Origin: an uncultured Muribaculaceae bacterium
Lineage (GTDB): Bacteria; Bacteroidota; Bacteroidia; Bacteroidales; Muribaculaceae
Assembly: GCA_910584185.1 (NCBI GenBank)
Contig: CAJTYC010000051.1
Span: 1-18,018 of the forward strand
Direction of reading: 5' to 3'
DNA: 18,018 nucleotides
In this document: positions 1 through 6,845 of the stretch, in pieces
Numbering within the stretch: position 1 is the first letter of the stretch
Layout of the letters: each line of letters starts with the position of its first letter
Notes under the pieces: generated by a model
What the model was told of the DNA's origin: nothing
The model's database searches: none
The model's input: only the letters and a program-made list of their open reading frames with translations
Made by a program: the position numbers and the translations under genes

Positions 1-1473
1 GGCTACGACTTCCGGCCGGCCTACCTCAACATAAAGCGGCTGCGCAAAGAGAAACCGGGAGTGCCGGTGCTTGCCCTCACCGCCACGGCCACCCCGACCG
101 TGGCCTCCGACATATGCCGGCAACTGGAGATGACAGAGCCGCACATACACCGCATGAGCTTCTCGCGCGAGAACATCAACTACATAGTGCGTCCGGCAGA
201 GACCAAGATTCACGAAGTGTTTCATATACTCAGCCGCACGAGCGGCACGGCCATAGTGTATGTGAGGAGCCGCAAGCGCACCCGCGAGATAGCCGAATAT
301 CTCGCATCTACCGGCATATCGTCGGCCGGCTATCACGCCGGCTTGAGCTACGAACTCAAAGAAGAGCGCCAGAACGCATGGAAAGAGGGTAGCATAAGAG
401 TTATCGTGGCCACCAACGCCTTCGGCATGGGCATCGACAAGCCCGACGTGCGCGTGGTGATACACTACGACCTGCCACCCAGTCTTGAAGAATACTACCA
501 GGAGGCGGGCCGCGCCGGGCGCGACGGGCTCACCAGCTACGCCGTGCTGCTCACATCAAAGACCGACAAAGGAGTGATGCGGCGCCGCGTCACCGAGGCA
601 TTTCCTGAGCGCGATGTGATAAGAAAGATATATGAGCGCGTATGCAACAACCTCAACATCGCCGTGGGAGAAGGATACGACACGCTCAAAGAGTTCGACA
701 TAGAGAAATTTTGCGACACATTCGGCTATCAGGAGCGCCAATGCCGCTCCGCGCTGCACCTGCTCGGGCAGGCCGGATATCTTGAATATCTCGAAGAGAC
801 CGAACGCGCCTCACGCGTCAAGATAACCTGCAAGCGCGAAGACCTCTACACACTTCACGGCCTGACGCAAAACGCCGAGACCGTGCTGACACTCCTGCTG
901 CGCGGCTACACCGGACTCTTCTCCGACTACGTGGTAATAAATGAAAGCACCATAGCCCGTGCCATGCAGACGGCTGAACGCAAAGTATATGAGGCCCTGC
1001 TCGAACTTGCCCGCATGAAAGTGCTGAGCTACATGCCCAGGAGCCGCGCCCCGCTCATGTATATCCCTACCGCACGCGAGGAGTCGCGCTATGTGACAAT
1101 CGGCAAAACCATCTACGAAGACCGCAAGAAGATACTGAGCGACCGCGTGGAGGCAATGATCGACTACGCCTTCAATCCCCACATATGCCGCGAAAACAGG
1201 ATGCTTGAATACTTCGGCGAACAGCGAGACTACAAATGCGGACGTTGCGACGTGTGCCGCAGCAAGAAAAAAGAATCAAATGGGCAAAAAGCAGCACATA
1301 CACTGCTGCAAAAAGTCATAGACTACCTCAAAGCGCATCCGCAAGGAGTGGATATACGCATCATGGAGCGCGACATGGGCGGAGATGGCAAAAAGATGGC
1401 GGAAGTGATGAGCTTCCTTCACTCGGAGAGCTACATACGAATCAACGGAAACCTGGTCATAATGAACAACTGA
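1..1473 (+). CDS. recQ: RecQ-family ATP-dependent DNA helicase (5' end missing)
   Basis: 3'-5' DNA helicase of superfamily 2, acting in recombination and replication-fork repair. The frame is open from base 1, giving 490 residues. The first residues (GYDFRPAYL) normally follow the DEAH-box segment, so the Walker A and DEAH motifs lie upstream of the window (inference). Visible: motif III LALTATAT (fragment residues 24-31), motif V FGMGIDKPDVR (about 141-151), motif VI AGRAGRDG (169-176) and a four-cysteine zinc motif (Cys 396, 413, 416, 419) around an LEYFGE core. About 220 residues separate motif VI from the zinc motif, much more than in E. coli RecQ, where they lie close together; I recall this layout from Bacteroidetes short RecQ proteins. 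The last ~60 residues could be a winged helix; no clear HRDC domain is seen. The stop lies 1 nt before the polymerase start. The family call is firm; the exact paralog is not. Confidence 0.93.
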   Translation, partial: GYDFRPAYLNIKRLRKEKPGVPVLALTATATPTVASDICRQLEMTEPHIHRMSFSRENINYIVRPAETKIHEVFHILSRTSGTAIVYVRSRKRTREIAEYLASTGISSAGYHAGLSYELKEERQNAWKEGSIRVIVATNAFGMGIDKPDVRVVIHYDLPPSLEEYYQEAGRAGRDGLTSYAVLLTSKTDKGVMRRRVTEAFPERDVIRKIYERVCNNLNIAVGEGYDTLKEFDIEKFCDTFGYQERQCRSALHLLGQAGYLEYLEETERASRVKITCKREDLYTLHGLTQNAETVLTLLLRGYTGLFSDYVVINESTIARAMQTAERKVYEALLELARMKVLSYMPRSRAPLMYIPTAREESRYVTIGKTIYEDRKKILSDRVEAMIDYAFNPHICRENRMLEYFGEQRDYKCGRCDVCRSKKKESNGQKAAHTLLQKVIDYLKAHPQGVDIRIMERDMGGDGKKMAEVMSFLHSESYIRINGNLVIMNN

Positions 1474-1474
1474 T

Positions 1475-2728
1475 ATGCTTGGTCTTGTGGACTGCAATAA
1501 CTTCTTCGTCAGCTGCGAGCGGACATTAGACCACTCGCTGGAGGGGCGCGCCGTGGTTGTGCTGAGCAACAACGACGGCTGTGTGGTGGCACGCAGCAAC
1601 GAAGCCAAACGCCTTGGCATCAAGATGGGGCAGCCGGCATTTGAGATTCGCGACCTGATAGTGCATGGCAAAGTGGTGGCACTATCGGGCAACCATCTGC
1701 TCTATCGCGACATCAGCATAAGAATACATGACATATTTCGCCGTTACGCACCTCGCACTATAGACTACTCGGTAGACGAAGCATTTCTCGACATGGAGGG
1801 GATACCCGACGAGGTGCTTGAGGAGATAGGCACCGAGATATACAAATGCTGCTGGGCCGAAGAGCATATACCGGTCACCGTGGGGTTCGCGCCGAGCAAG
1901 ACCCTGACGAAGATAGCCACGGAGGTAGGCAAGAAGAGCAGCCGCAAGGTGGTGACACTGTTTGACGAGCAGGAACGTAAAGATATAATGGACAGGCTTG
2001 CTATCGGCGAGCTCTGGGGCATAGGGCGCAGGCTTGCGAAGCGTCTTTATATGGATGGGGTGTATACCATCGGGGCATTTTACGACAAAGATGTGATGTG
2101 GGTACGCGCCAAGCTCGGCATCAACGGTGAGCGGAGCTGGAGAGAGCTTCACGGCCAGCCATGCATCGAGCTTACGCACCTGGACCGCAAGGTGCAGGAC
2201 TCCATAAGCGAGACACGCACCTTCGCCAGCGACATATCCGACTTCGACTACCTGCGGTCGCGCATAGCCATGTTTTGCAGCCATGTGGCTCGCAGGCTCC
2301 GGTCCATGCAGGCAGAGTGCGGTGAGATTTGCGTGTTTTTGAGCAGCAACCGTTTCCACACCGAGCGGGGCTACCACTCACCCGCAGCCGGGGCCACATT
2401 TGCCACGGCCACGAGCGACACGGCCGAAATCACTGCCGCCGGCATATCTCTGCTCGAACGCATCTACGACCCCCGCTTCGCCTACAAGCGGGCTGGAGTG
2501 ACGCTCAACCGCATACACCCGGCCATGATGAGCGCACCCTCGCTCTTCGACGACATAGAGGGAGAACGACAAGCCAAAGAGAAAGCCAACAAACTGATGC
2601 AAGCCATCGACAGGCTCAACCCCGGCGTGGGGGAACGGGTGATAAAGCTCGCCACCGAGCTCAACATACCTCACATAGGCCACAACGACGGCTACTCCTC
2701 CTCGTTCGGGCCGGCCAAAAAAGTTTGA
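1475..2728 (+). CDS. umuC: UmuC-type Y-family translesion DNA polymerase
   Basis: Catalytic subunit of an error-prone DNA polymerase V-type enzyme that copies past lesions. The 417 residues are close to E. coli UmuC (422). The metal-binding carboxylates sit at the same positions as in UmuC: Asp6 in LVDCNNFF, and Asp101-Glu102 in YSVDEAF. The palm runs from about 1 to 170, followed by thumb (about 180-235) and little-finger domains. An APSLF segment near residues 354-358 could be a degenerate beta-clamp binding motif. The ATG follows the helicase stop by one base (TGA-T-ATG), suggesting co-transcription and re-initiation. No umuD-like protease gene lies on either side within the window, which is unusual for umuC. 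Other Y-family members such as DinB fit less well because of the length and the SNNDGCVVARSNEAK segment typical of UmuC. Confidence 0.93.
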   Translation: MLGLVDCNNFFVSCERTLDHSLEGRAVVVLSNNDGCVVARSNEAKRLGIKMGQPAFEIRDLIVHGKVVALSGNHLLYRDISIRIHDIFRRYAPRTIDYSVDEAFLDMEGIPDEVLEEIGTEIYKCCWAEEHIPVTVGFAPSKTLTKIATEVGKKSSRKVVTLFDEQERKDIMDRLAIGELWGIGRRLAKRLYMDGVYTIGAFYDKDVMWVRAKLGINGERSWRELHGQPCIELTHLDRKVQDSISETRTFASDISDFDYLRSRIAMFCSHVARRLRSMQAECGEICVFLSSNRFHTERGYHSPAAGATFATATSDTAEITAAGISLLERIYDPRFAYKRAGVTLNRIHPAMMSAPSLFDDIEGERQAKEKANKLMQAIDRLNPGVGERVIKLATELNIPHIGHNDGYSSSFGPAKKV

Positions 2729-2732
2729 AATG

Positions 2733-2763
2733 TTGCAAATGTGAAATTTATTAACTAATTTCG
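2733..2763 (+). promoter_or_regulatory. Possible Bacteroidetes promoter for the DUF3332 gene
   Basis: TTG at 2733-2735, a 20-bp spacer, then TAATTTCG at 2756-2763. This differs by one base from the Bacteroidetes -7 consensus TAnnTTTG, and the spacer is the usual length. It starts 5 bp after the umuC stop, and the lipoprotein ATG lies 90 bp after the -7 box. Proposed from pattern only. Confidence 0.35.
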
Positions 2764-2852
2764 TAGACGATAGACAACGACAGCATAAAACATCGCGTCG
2801 CCATAATCGCGTTATCCTAAACGTGAAGCGCGTGAAGCATAAAACTAAGGAA

Positions 2853-3401
2853 ATGAAAAAAATAAAGATATCAGTAGCGGCATTGCTTATCGCCGGCACC
2901 TCCATGGTGTTCACATCGTGTATCGGCTCATTCGGGCTGACCAACAAACTGATGAGCTGGAACAGGCATATCGGCCCGAAATTTGCCAACGAATTGGTGT
3001 TTATCGCATTCTGGATTCTGCCGGTATATGAGGTCACCGCGCTTGCCGACCTGCTCGTGATCAACTCCATAGAATTCTGGAGCGGGAGCAACCCGATGAC
3101 AGCATCGGTCAAGGCCGTCGACACCGACCATGGCCGTTACCTGATAGCGTGCGACGGCAAAGGCTACACCATCACCCACCAGACCACGGGCGAGGAAGTG
3201 CGGCTCGACTTCGACATGCCCACACAGACCTGGAGCGTGGAGACACCCGAAGGAGAGAAATTGCCATTCATGACATATATAGATGACACACATGTCAAAC
3301 TGCCGGCGCTCTACGGCGGCATGACTGAGGTGGAGCTCTCAGAGCGCGGAGTTATGGCTTATGAAGCAGCCGCCGGGGTCCAGCCTATGGCCCAAAAATA
3401 G
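2853..3401 (+). CDS. DUF3332-like lipoprotein
   Basis: Predicted lipoprotein of 182 residues, function unknown. I chose the ATG at 2853 rather than the in-frame GTG at 2823: it has AAGGA just upstream and directly begins a lipoprotein signal peptide (MKKIK, a hydrophobic stretch to about residue 20, then FTSC with the lipidated Cys at 23). Residues after the Cys (GSFGLTNKLMSWN) and the following hydrophobic stretch around FIAFWILPVYEVTALADLLVINSIEFW resemble the DUF3332 family as I remember it. The second half is soluble, with alternating charged strands. The mature protein would be attached to the inner or outer membrane; no acidic surface-export signal follows the Cys. A possible promoter separates it from umuC, so it is probably its own unit. 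Confidence 0.75.
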   Translation: MKKIKISVAALLIAGTSMVFTSCIGSFGLTNKLMSWNRHIGPKFANELVFIAFWILPVYEVTALADLLVINSIEFWSGSNPMTASVKAVDTDHGRYLIACDGKGYTITHQTTGEEVRLDFDMPTQTWSVETPEGEKLPFMTYIDDTHVKLPALYGGMTEVELSERGVMAYEAAAGVQPMAQK

Positions 3402-3474
3402 ATGATGCAAAAAAAAATTAACACCGCATGCATCTTTTCGGCTTGAAAATTGTTATGATAGTAACGGGACATGG

Positions 3475-3506
3475 ACCCGGCACCGGAACCGGCAATGAAA
3501 CCGGGT
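3475..3506 (+). terminator. Weak hairpin after the lipoprotein gene
   Basis: ACCCGG at 3475-3480 pairs with CCGGGT at 3501-3506 across a 20-nt loop and is followed by TTTAAAAAG. The stem is only 6 bp and lies about 75 nt after the stop. It could be a terminator for the lipoprotein gene or a leader structure of the next cluster. Nothing else is clear in 3402-3600 apart from AT-rich sequence with an AAAGGAAAC just before the next gene. Confidence 0.25.
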
Positions 3507-3600
3507 TTTAAAAAGCTGAGATGCCGCGGCCATGGTGATGAAAAAAATCATGAAATCCCGCAAGAAGTAGAAAGGAAACAGAAACTAAAAATTAAATATT

Positions 3601-3807
3601 ATGAAACCATTACACGTAATTCTCGCCGTGATCGGCGGTGCGGTTGCAGGCGCAGCCATCGGACTTCTCACAGCACCTGAAAAGGGTGAAGACACTCGCG
3701 AAAAGATTCTCAAGCTCCTCAAGGAGAAAGGCATCTGCATGAAGAAAGACAAGATGGAAGAGCTCGTAGACGAGATCGAAGATCAAATCGAGAAGCATAT
3801 TGACTAA
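3601..3807 (+). CDS. YtxH-like small membrane protein (first copy)
   Basis: Protein of 68 residues, the first of two similar neighbours. Residues 6-24 form one membrane helix rich in Gly and Ala (GGAVAGAAIG, a glycine-zipper pattern). TAPEKGEDTREKI follows, matching the YtxH/GvpP-like family pattern of a helix followed by a Pro-Lys-Gly-x-x-Thr-Arg turn. The rest is a charged amphipathic helix (DKMEELVDEIEDQIEKHID). Members of this family are often linked to envelope or general stress, but their molecular role is unclear. The gene ends in two stop codons (TAATAA) that overlap an AAGGAG, and the second copy begins 51 nt later. The start is set by length and by the A-rich, AG-containing leader. 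Confidence 0.8.
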   Translation: MKPLHVILAVIGGAVAGAAIGLLTAPEKGEDTREKILKLLKEKGICMKKDKMEELVDEIEDQIEKHID

Positions 3808-3858
3808 TAAGGAGCTGGCCCACAATCCGGGTCAACAACTTGTAAAAAAAGTAAAGAT

Positions 3859-4050
3859 ATGAAAGCAATTACATATATATCAGCCTTCATCGGAGGCGCG
3901 ATAGTGGGCTGCGGCGCAGCGCTGCTGTTCACACCGGAGAAAGGCTCCACCATTCGCGAGCGACTCGTGAAGATGCTCCGTCGCCGCGGCGTCAAGCTCA
4001 GCGATGCAGAGGTGGATGCACTCGTGGCCGAACTCTCAGCCGGCGAGTAA
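3859..4050 (+). CDS. YtxH-like small membrane protein (second copy)
   Basis: Protein of 63 residues, evidently a paralog of the preceding gene. It has the same layout: a short N-terminus, a glycine-rich membrane helix (FIGGAIVGCGAALLF), the turn TPEKGSTIRERL, then a charged helix. Its tail is shorter and more basic in the middle (KMLRRRGVKLSD). The two copies align without gaps through the first 30 residues, so a tandem duplication with divergence is likely (inference). It is probably co-transcribed with the first copy. A strong hairpin follows 30 nt after the stop, which could separate its expression from the next genes. Confidence 0.78.
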   Translation: MKAITYISAFIGGAIVGCGAALLFTPEKGSTIRERLVKMLRRRGVKLSDAEVDALVAELSAGE

Positions 4051-4080
4051 GCTGACACAAGTATCACCAAGGAACTTACC

Positions 4081-4122
4081 GAGGGGGCTTCAGGTGCGGC
4101 ACAAACACCCGGAAGCCCCCTC
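4081..4122 (+). terminator. Strong hairpin between YtxH-like and Holin-X-like genes
   Basis: GAGGGGGCTTC at 4081-4091 and GAAGCCCCCTC at 4112-4122 form a perfect 11-bp stem. Inside it GGTG (4093-4096) can pair with CACC (4106-4109). The 3' side continues TCTTATAAGG, only moderately T-rich. The next ATG is 30 nt away, so this may be a leaky terminator, an attenuator or an mRNA-stabilising element rather than a full stop. Confidence 0.5.
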
Positions 4123-4151
4123 TCTTATAAGGATTCCAAATACTATATGAT

Positions 4152-4502
4152 ATGAAACTGAACATAGTGGAAGAGATACGCAATATAATAGAGCAGTCGA
4201 AGATCTGGGTGCGTCTGGAGGTGGAATATGCCAAGCTGACCATAGCCGAGAAGCTTACTATGCTCCTGACCTCACTGATACTGGGCTTCGTGTGCCTGTT
4301 GCTATTTACGGTGGTGCTGATTATGTTGTCGTTCTGCATCGCAGAACTCTTCAAGATGATACTCGTGCCCTCATTGGCATATCTGTGCACAGCAGGCTCG
4401 ATACTGGTATTCCTGTTGCTCCTGTATCTGCTGCGCAAGCCGATTATCCTCACCCCCATAGCGAGAATGATAACGAAGATATTCTTTGACAAAAAACATT
4501 GA
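4152..4502 (+). CDS. Holin-X-like (phage holin family) membrane protein
   Basis: Protein of 116 residues with an N-terminal amphipathic helix (about 1-35, VEEIRNIIEQSKIWVRLEVEY), two membrane helices at about 36-61 and 72-95, and a short basic tail ending KIFFDKKH. This layout matches the 'Actinobacterial Holin-X' / phage-holin superfamily III proteins that are common in non-phage chromosomes of Bacteroidetes. No lysis or phage genes are nearby, so a phage role is unlikely. It follows two YtxH-like genes and sits 3 nt before the next gene, so these two are surely one transcript. In other bacteria such genes often travel with YtxH-like genes (recalled association); a role in envelope stress is inference only. 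Confidence 0.72.
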   Translation: MKLNIVEEIRNIIEQSKIWVRLEVEYAKLTIAEKLTMLLTSLILGFVCLLLFTVVLIMLSFCIAELFKMILVPSLAYLCTAGSILVFLLLLYLLRKPIILTPIARMITKIFFDKKH

Positions 4503-4505
4503 GCC

Positions 4506-4850
4506 ATGAAAACAGAGACAATAGAAGAGATAGAGATAGTGGAGGAGGTGCCCCGTTTCAAGGGATATACACTCGATGAGATACGCTATCAGCGTGCCAT
4601 GCTCGGTGTGCGCAAGGAATTCTGCAAGGCCAAGGTGATGGAGTCGTTTTCGAACCTCAAGCCGGGCGGAAGACGCCGTCAATCCGGATTTTTCTCGGCC
4701 CCGAGCAAGCCCGGCTTCTTCTCGATAGCCGGCAAGGTAGCCTCGAAATTTCTTGGCAACCTCAACACGCTCGACTATATATTGATGGGCATATCGGCAT
4801 TCGGCACCGTGAAGAAAGGCGTAAGGCTGCTCACCCACAAGAAGAAATAG
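4506..4850 (+). CDS. Conserved-looking small protein of unknown function
   Basis: Protein of 114 residues that I do not recognise by family. It begins with an acidic stretch (TETIEEIEIVEEVP), followed by a YTLDEIRYQRAMLGVRKEF helix, a basic loop rich in Gly and Ser (PGGRRRQSGFFS), a moderately hydrophobic segment (about 70-105, including LDYILMGISAFGTVKKGVRL) and a basic end HKKK. It starts 3 nt after the stop of the Holin-X-like gene, so the two are translated together. Its charge pattern suggests a peripheral or monotopic membrane protein working with its partner (inference). Downstream is a short T/G repeat and then prmA. Confidence 0.7.
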   Translation: MKTETIEEIEIVEEVPRFKGYTLDEIRYQRAMLGVRKEFCKAKVMESFSNLKPGGRRRQSGFFSAPSKPGFFSIAGKVASKFLGNLNTLDYILMGISAFGTVKKGVRLLTHKKK

Positions 4851-4914
4851 CCATTTTGTTGTTTTGTTGTTGTAACACATAAATAAAAGACTTCAAGATA
4901 GACTACTGAAAGAG

Positions 4915-5760
4915 ATGAACGATTACTACCGTGTAAGGGTGCAGGCCACGCCGTGCACTGAAGACATTACAGACCTCGCAGCAGCCTTTATGGCCGATGC
5001 GGGGTTTGAATCATTTGAGCCCGACAGCGAGGGCCTCACAGCATATATAAGCGTCAAGGCCGGCAACGGCACGACTGTGGCCGAGGAGGCCCTGGCAGAC
5101 TTCCCGATGGAGGTCAAGTTTGATATAAGCTCCGAATTTGTGGAGGGTCGCGACTGGAACGAAGAGTGGGAGAAACATTACTTCAAGCCGATAGTGATAG
5201 AGGGGAGATGCGTGATACACTCCACATTTCACAAGGATGTGCCTCAGGCGGAATATGACATTGTGATCGACCCCAAGATGGCGTTTGGCACCGGACATCA
5301 CGACACCACTTCGCAGATGGTGCAGCATCTGCTTGAGGCAGACCTTGAGGGGAAAACGGTAATAGACATGGGCACAGGCACCGGCATACTCGGCATACTT
5401 GCCGCCATGCGTGGCGCCTCGAAAGTGACGGGCATCGAGATTGACGAACCGGCATATCTCAATGCGCTGGAACATATAAATCTCAACGGCGTGAAAATGG
5501 AGGCGATAAACGGAGATGCATCGGCACTTGAAAGCCTTGAGGCGGCCGACATATTCCTGGCCAACATCAACCGCAACATCATCACGGGCGACATAGACCG
5601 TTATGCTGCACGCACCAAGTCGGGCGGCAAGATGTATCTCAGCGGTTTTTATGAGGAGGATATACCGGTGATTACTGCGGCGGCGGCCCCCTTTGGGCTT
5701 CGCGAGACCGGGTGCAAGGTCAGCAACCGTTGGGTTGCTTTGGAACTTACTAAAGATTAG
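4915..5760 (+). CDS. prmA: Ribosomal protein L11 methyltransferase
   Basis: SAM-dependent enzyme that trimethylates ribosomal protein L11 in the cytoplasm. The 281 residues are a normal length. Visible: an N-terminal substrate-recognition domain (1 to about 75), the linker RDWNEEWEKHYFKPI (79-93), the family signature MAFGTGHHDTT (122-132), the SAM-binding glycine loop DMGTGTGILG (151-160), the acidic ribose-binding residue in GIEID, and LANI (215-218) in the place of the N/DPPY-like motif, as in PrmA. The start lies 64 nt after the upstream unknown gene; that gap holds a TTGTTG-type repeat and no clear promoter, so read-through from the envelope cluster is possible. A dispersed repeat begins just after the stop. 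Confidence 0.95.
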   Translation: MNDYYRVRVQATPCTEDITDLAAAFMADAGFESFEPDSEGLTAYISVKAGNGTTVAEEALADFPMEVKFDISSEFVEGRDWNEEWEKHYFKPIVIEGRCVIHSTFHKDVPQAEYDIVIDPKMAFGTGHHDTTSQMVQHLLEADLEGKTVIDMGTGTGILGILAAMRGASKVTGIEIDEPAYLNALEHINLNGVKMEAINGDASALESLEAADIFLANINRNIITGDIDRYAARTKSGGKMYLSGFYEEDIPVITAAAAPFGLRETGCKVSNRWVALELTKD

Positions 5761-5771
5761 AAGTTCTTTGG

Positions 5772-5885
5772 TGGTCGTCGGCGGTGGTCGTCGACGGCGC
5801 CTCCTCATCCCCGGTCCGCGACGCAGCTTAGTTTGACATCGTTGACTATTATTCATTATTCATTATTCATTATTCACTATTCACT
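5772..5885. repeat. Composite intergenic repeat, copy A (GC-rich block plus heptamers)
   Basis: Starts about 11 nt after the prmA stop. A GC-rich block (5772-5826, containing GTCGTCGACGGCGCCTCCTC and CGCGACGCAGC) is followed by a short spacer and five 7-bp units at 5851-5885: ATTCATT three times, then ATTCACT twice. The same order and orientation recur at 11146-11294, and the GC-rich type recurs at 10360-10400. On the minus strand the heptamers place stop codons in all three frames. Confidence 0.7.
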
Positions 5886-5964
5886 AATTAAATAGTGTTG
5901 TACGAAAAAGATTGGGGATTATTGTGTTTTTAACAATAATTTTCAATCTTTTTGATTCATTCTC

Positions 5965-5995
5965 TTGTTTTTTGGCCAAAATGATTATAACTTTG
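5965..5995 (+). promoter_or_regulatory. Bacteroidetes-type promoter of the sigma factor gene
   Basis: TTG at 5965-5967, a 20-bp spacer, then TAACTTTG at 5988-5995, a full match to TAnnTTTG. Transcription would begin near 6002, leaving a leader of roughly 150 nt before the ATG at 6153. This is the best promoter match in the window. Confidence 0.65.
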
Positions 5996-6152
5996 CATTC
6001 GGAAAGAGGGAAGTCAGGTCGAGAACGAATAACCTCGGGCCGGCCGGGCATCAGGAATTCCGGAAATTATCAACCCAAATCAATTATCATAACCAGCATT
6101 ACAGAACGCCTGCCTATAGAAAAAAATTACTTAACACACTAACATCTCAAGC

Positions 6153-6743
6153 ATGGCAAACTACGCAACTTTGACCGACGAGCAGTTGGTCAAGGCATAC
6201 TCAGAAGGCAACAACGAGGCCTTCGACAATTTGTTGAAACGTCATCAAGACCGAATCTTCAATTACATACTCCGCATAATCAAGAACGAAGATGCAGCCA
6301 ACGACATCTTTCAGGAGACCTTTGTGAAGGCTATCCAGACAATACGTCAGGGTCGCTACACTGAGAACGGCAAGTTCCCAGCATGGATCTCGCGCATAGC
6401 CCACAATCTGATTATCGACTACTACCGTCAGGAGAAGTCGGAAAACCTGCAGAGTTCGGACTTAACTGACGTGGATATACTCAACCGCAAAGAACTTTGC
6501 GAAGAGACGATAGAAGACATACTGATTTCAGACCAGATACGCGAGGATGTGAAATATCTGATCAGCGAGCTTCCGGAGCTCCAGCGCGAGGTGCTGAAGA
6601 TGCGCTACTATCAGGGGCTCAGCTTCAAGGAGATAGCGGAGGTGACGGGGGTAAGCATCAATACAGCCTTGGGCCGAATGCGCTACGCGATACTCAACTT
6701 GCGCCGCATCGCCCAGGAGCGCGACATAGTGCTCACCGTGTAG
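6153..6743 (+). CDS. ECF-like sigma-70 family RNA polymerase sigma factor
   Basis: Sigma factor of 196 residues that directs RNA polymerase to its own promoter set. Region 2 spans about 22-92: GNNEAFDNLLKRHQDRIFNY, the core-binding DIFQETFVKA (51-60), and the DNA-melting FPAWISRIAHNLIIDYYR part. Region 4 spans about 131-185: LPELQREVLKMRYYQGLSFKEIAEVTGVS with its helix-turn-helix. There is no region 1 or 3, as in ECF-type factors. No anti-sigma gene or other partner is adjacent, since the next gene in this direction is glnS, more than 500 nt away and with its own promoter signal. The long leader and lone position suggest control at the transcript level or by an unlinked regulator (inference). 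The regulon cannot be told from sequence. Confidence 0.93.
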   Translation: MANYATLTDEQLVKAYSEGNNEAFDNLLKRHQDRIFNYILRIIKNEDAANDIFQETFVKAIQTIRQGRYTENGKFPAWISRIAHNLIIDYYRQEKSENLQSSDLTDVDILNRKELCEETIEDILISDQIREDVKYLISELPELQREVLKMRYYQGLSFKEIAEVTGVSINTALGRMRYAILNLRRIAQERDIVLTV

Positions 6744-6764
6744 AAGCGAAGGTAACACCGAGCT

Positions 6765-6795
6765 TGCAGAGACACGGGTTGTGCAGAGACACGGG
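6765..6795 (+). repeat. Two direct copies of a 14-bp sequence
   Basis: TGCAGAGACACGGG occurs at 6765-6778 and again at 6782-6795, a 17-bp period, shortly after the sigma factor stop. It resembles GAGACACGG-type dispersed repeats I recall from gut Bacteroidales, but that memory is unchecked. Confidence 0.6.
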
Positions 6796-6845
6796 GCCAC
6801 CAAACACATCAATTCAGAATCACATTATCTCGACTTAGGGATATG

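Larger units (their letters stand above)
5761..6152. other. 392-bp intergenic region between prmA and the sigma factor gene
   Basis: Holds, in order, the composite repeat (5772-5885), an AT-rich stretch (5886-5963), the sigma factor promoter (5965-5995) and a leader of about 150 nt. The leader contains GC-rich self-complementary pieces (GGGCCGGCCGGG near 6038) and GGAATTCC near 6053, but no riboswitch I can name. I see no convincing ORF here. Confidence 0.6.

Noticed and set aside
1682..2377. Long minus-strand frame opposite umuC (231 codons)
   Set aside because: It is a mirror of a high-GC gene with strong codon bias; its product shows no recognisable domain and umuC is unambiguous.
2823..2852. 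GTG start 10 codons before the DUF3332-like signal peptide
   Set aside because: The ATG at 2853 has a better ribosome site and starts directly at the basic part of the lipoprotein signal peptide.
3471..3680. 69-codon frame ahead of the first YtxH-like gene
   Set aside because: It overlaps that gene in another frame, its product is low-complexity and basic, and it contains the weak hairpin.
4152..4502. Holin-like gene as a sign of a prophage
   Set aside because: No endolysin, structural, integrase or attachment-site signals are near; the neighbours are small envelope proteins and prmA.
5851..5885. Heptamer array as a CRISPR-like structure
   Set aside because: The units are 7 bp and directly adjacent, without spacers, and no cas gene is present.
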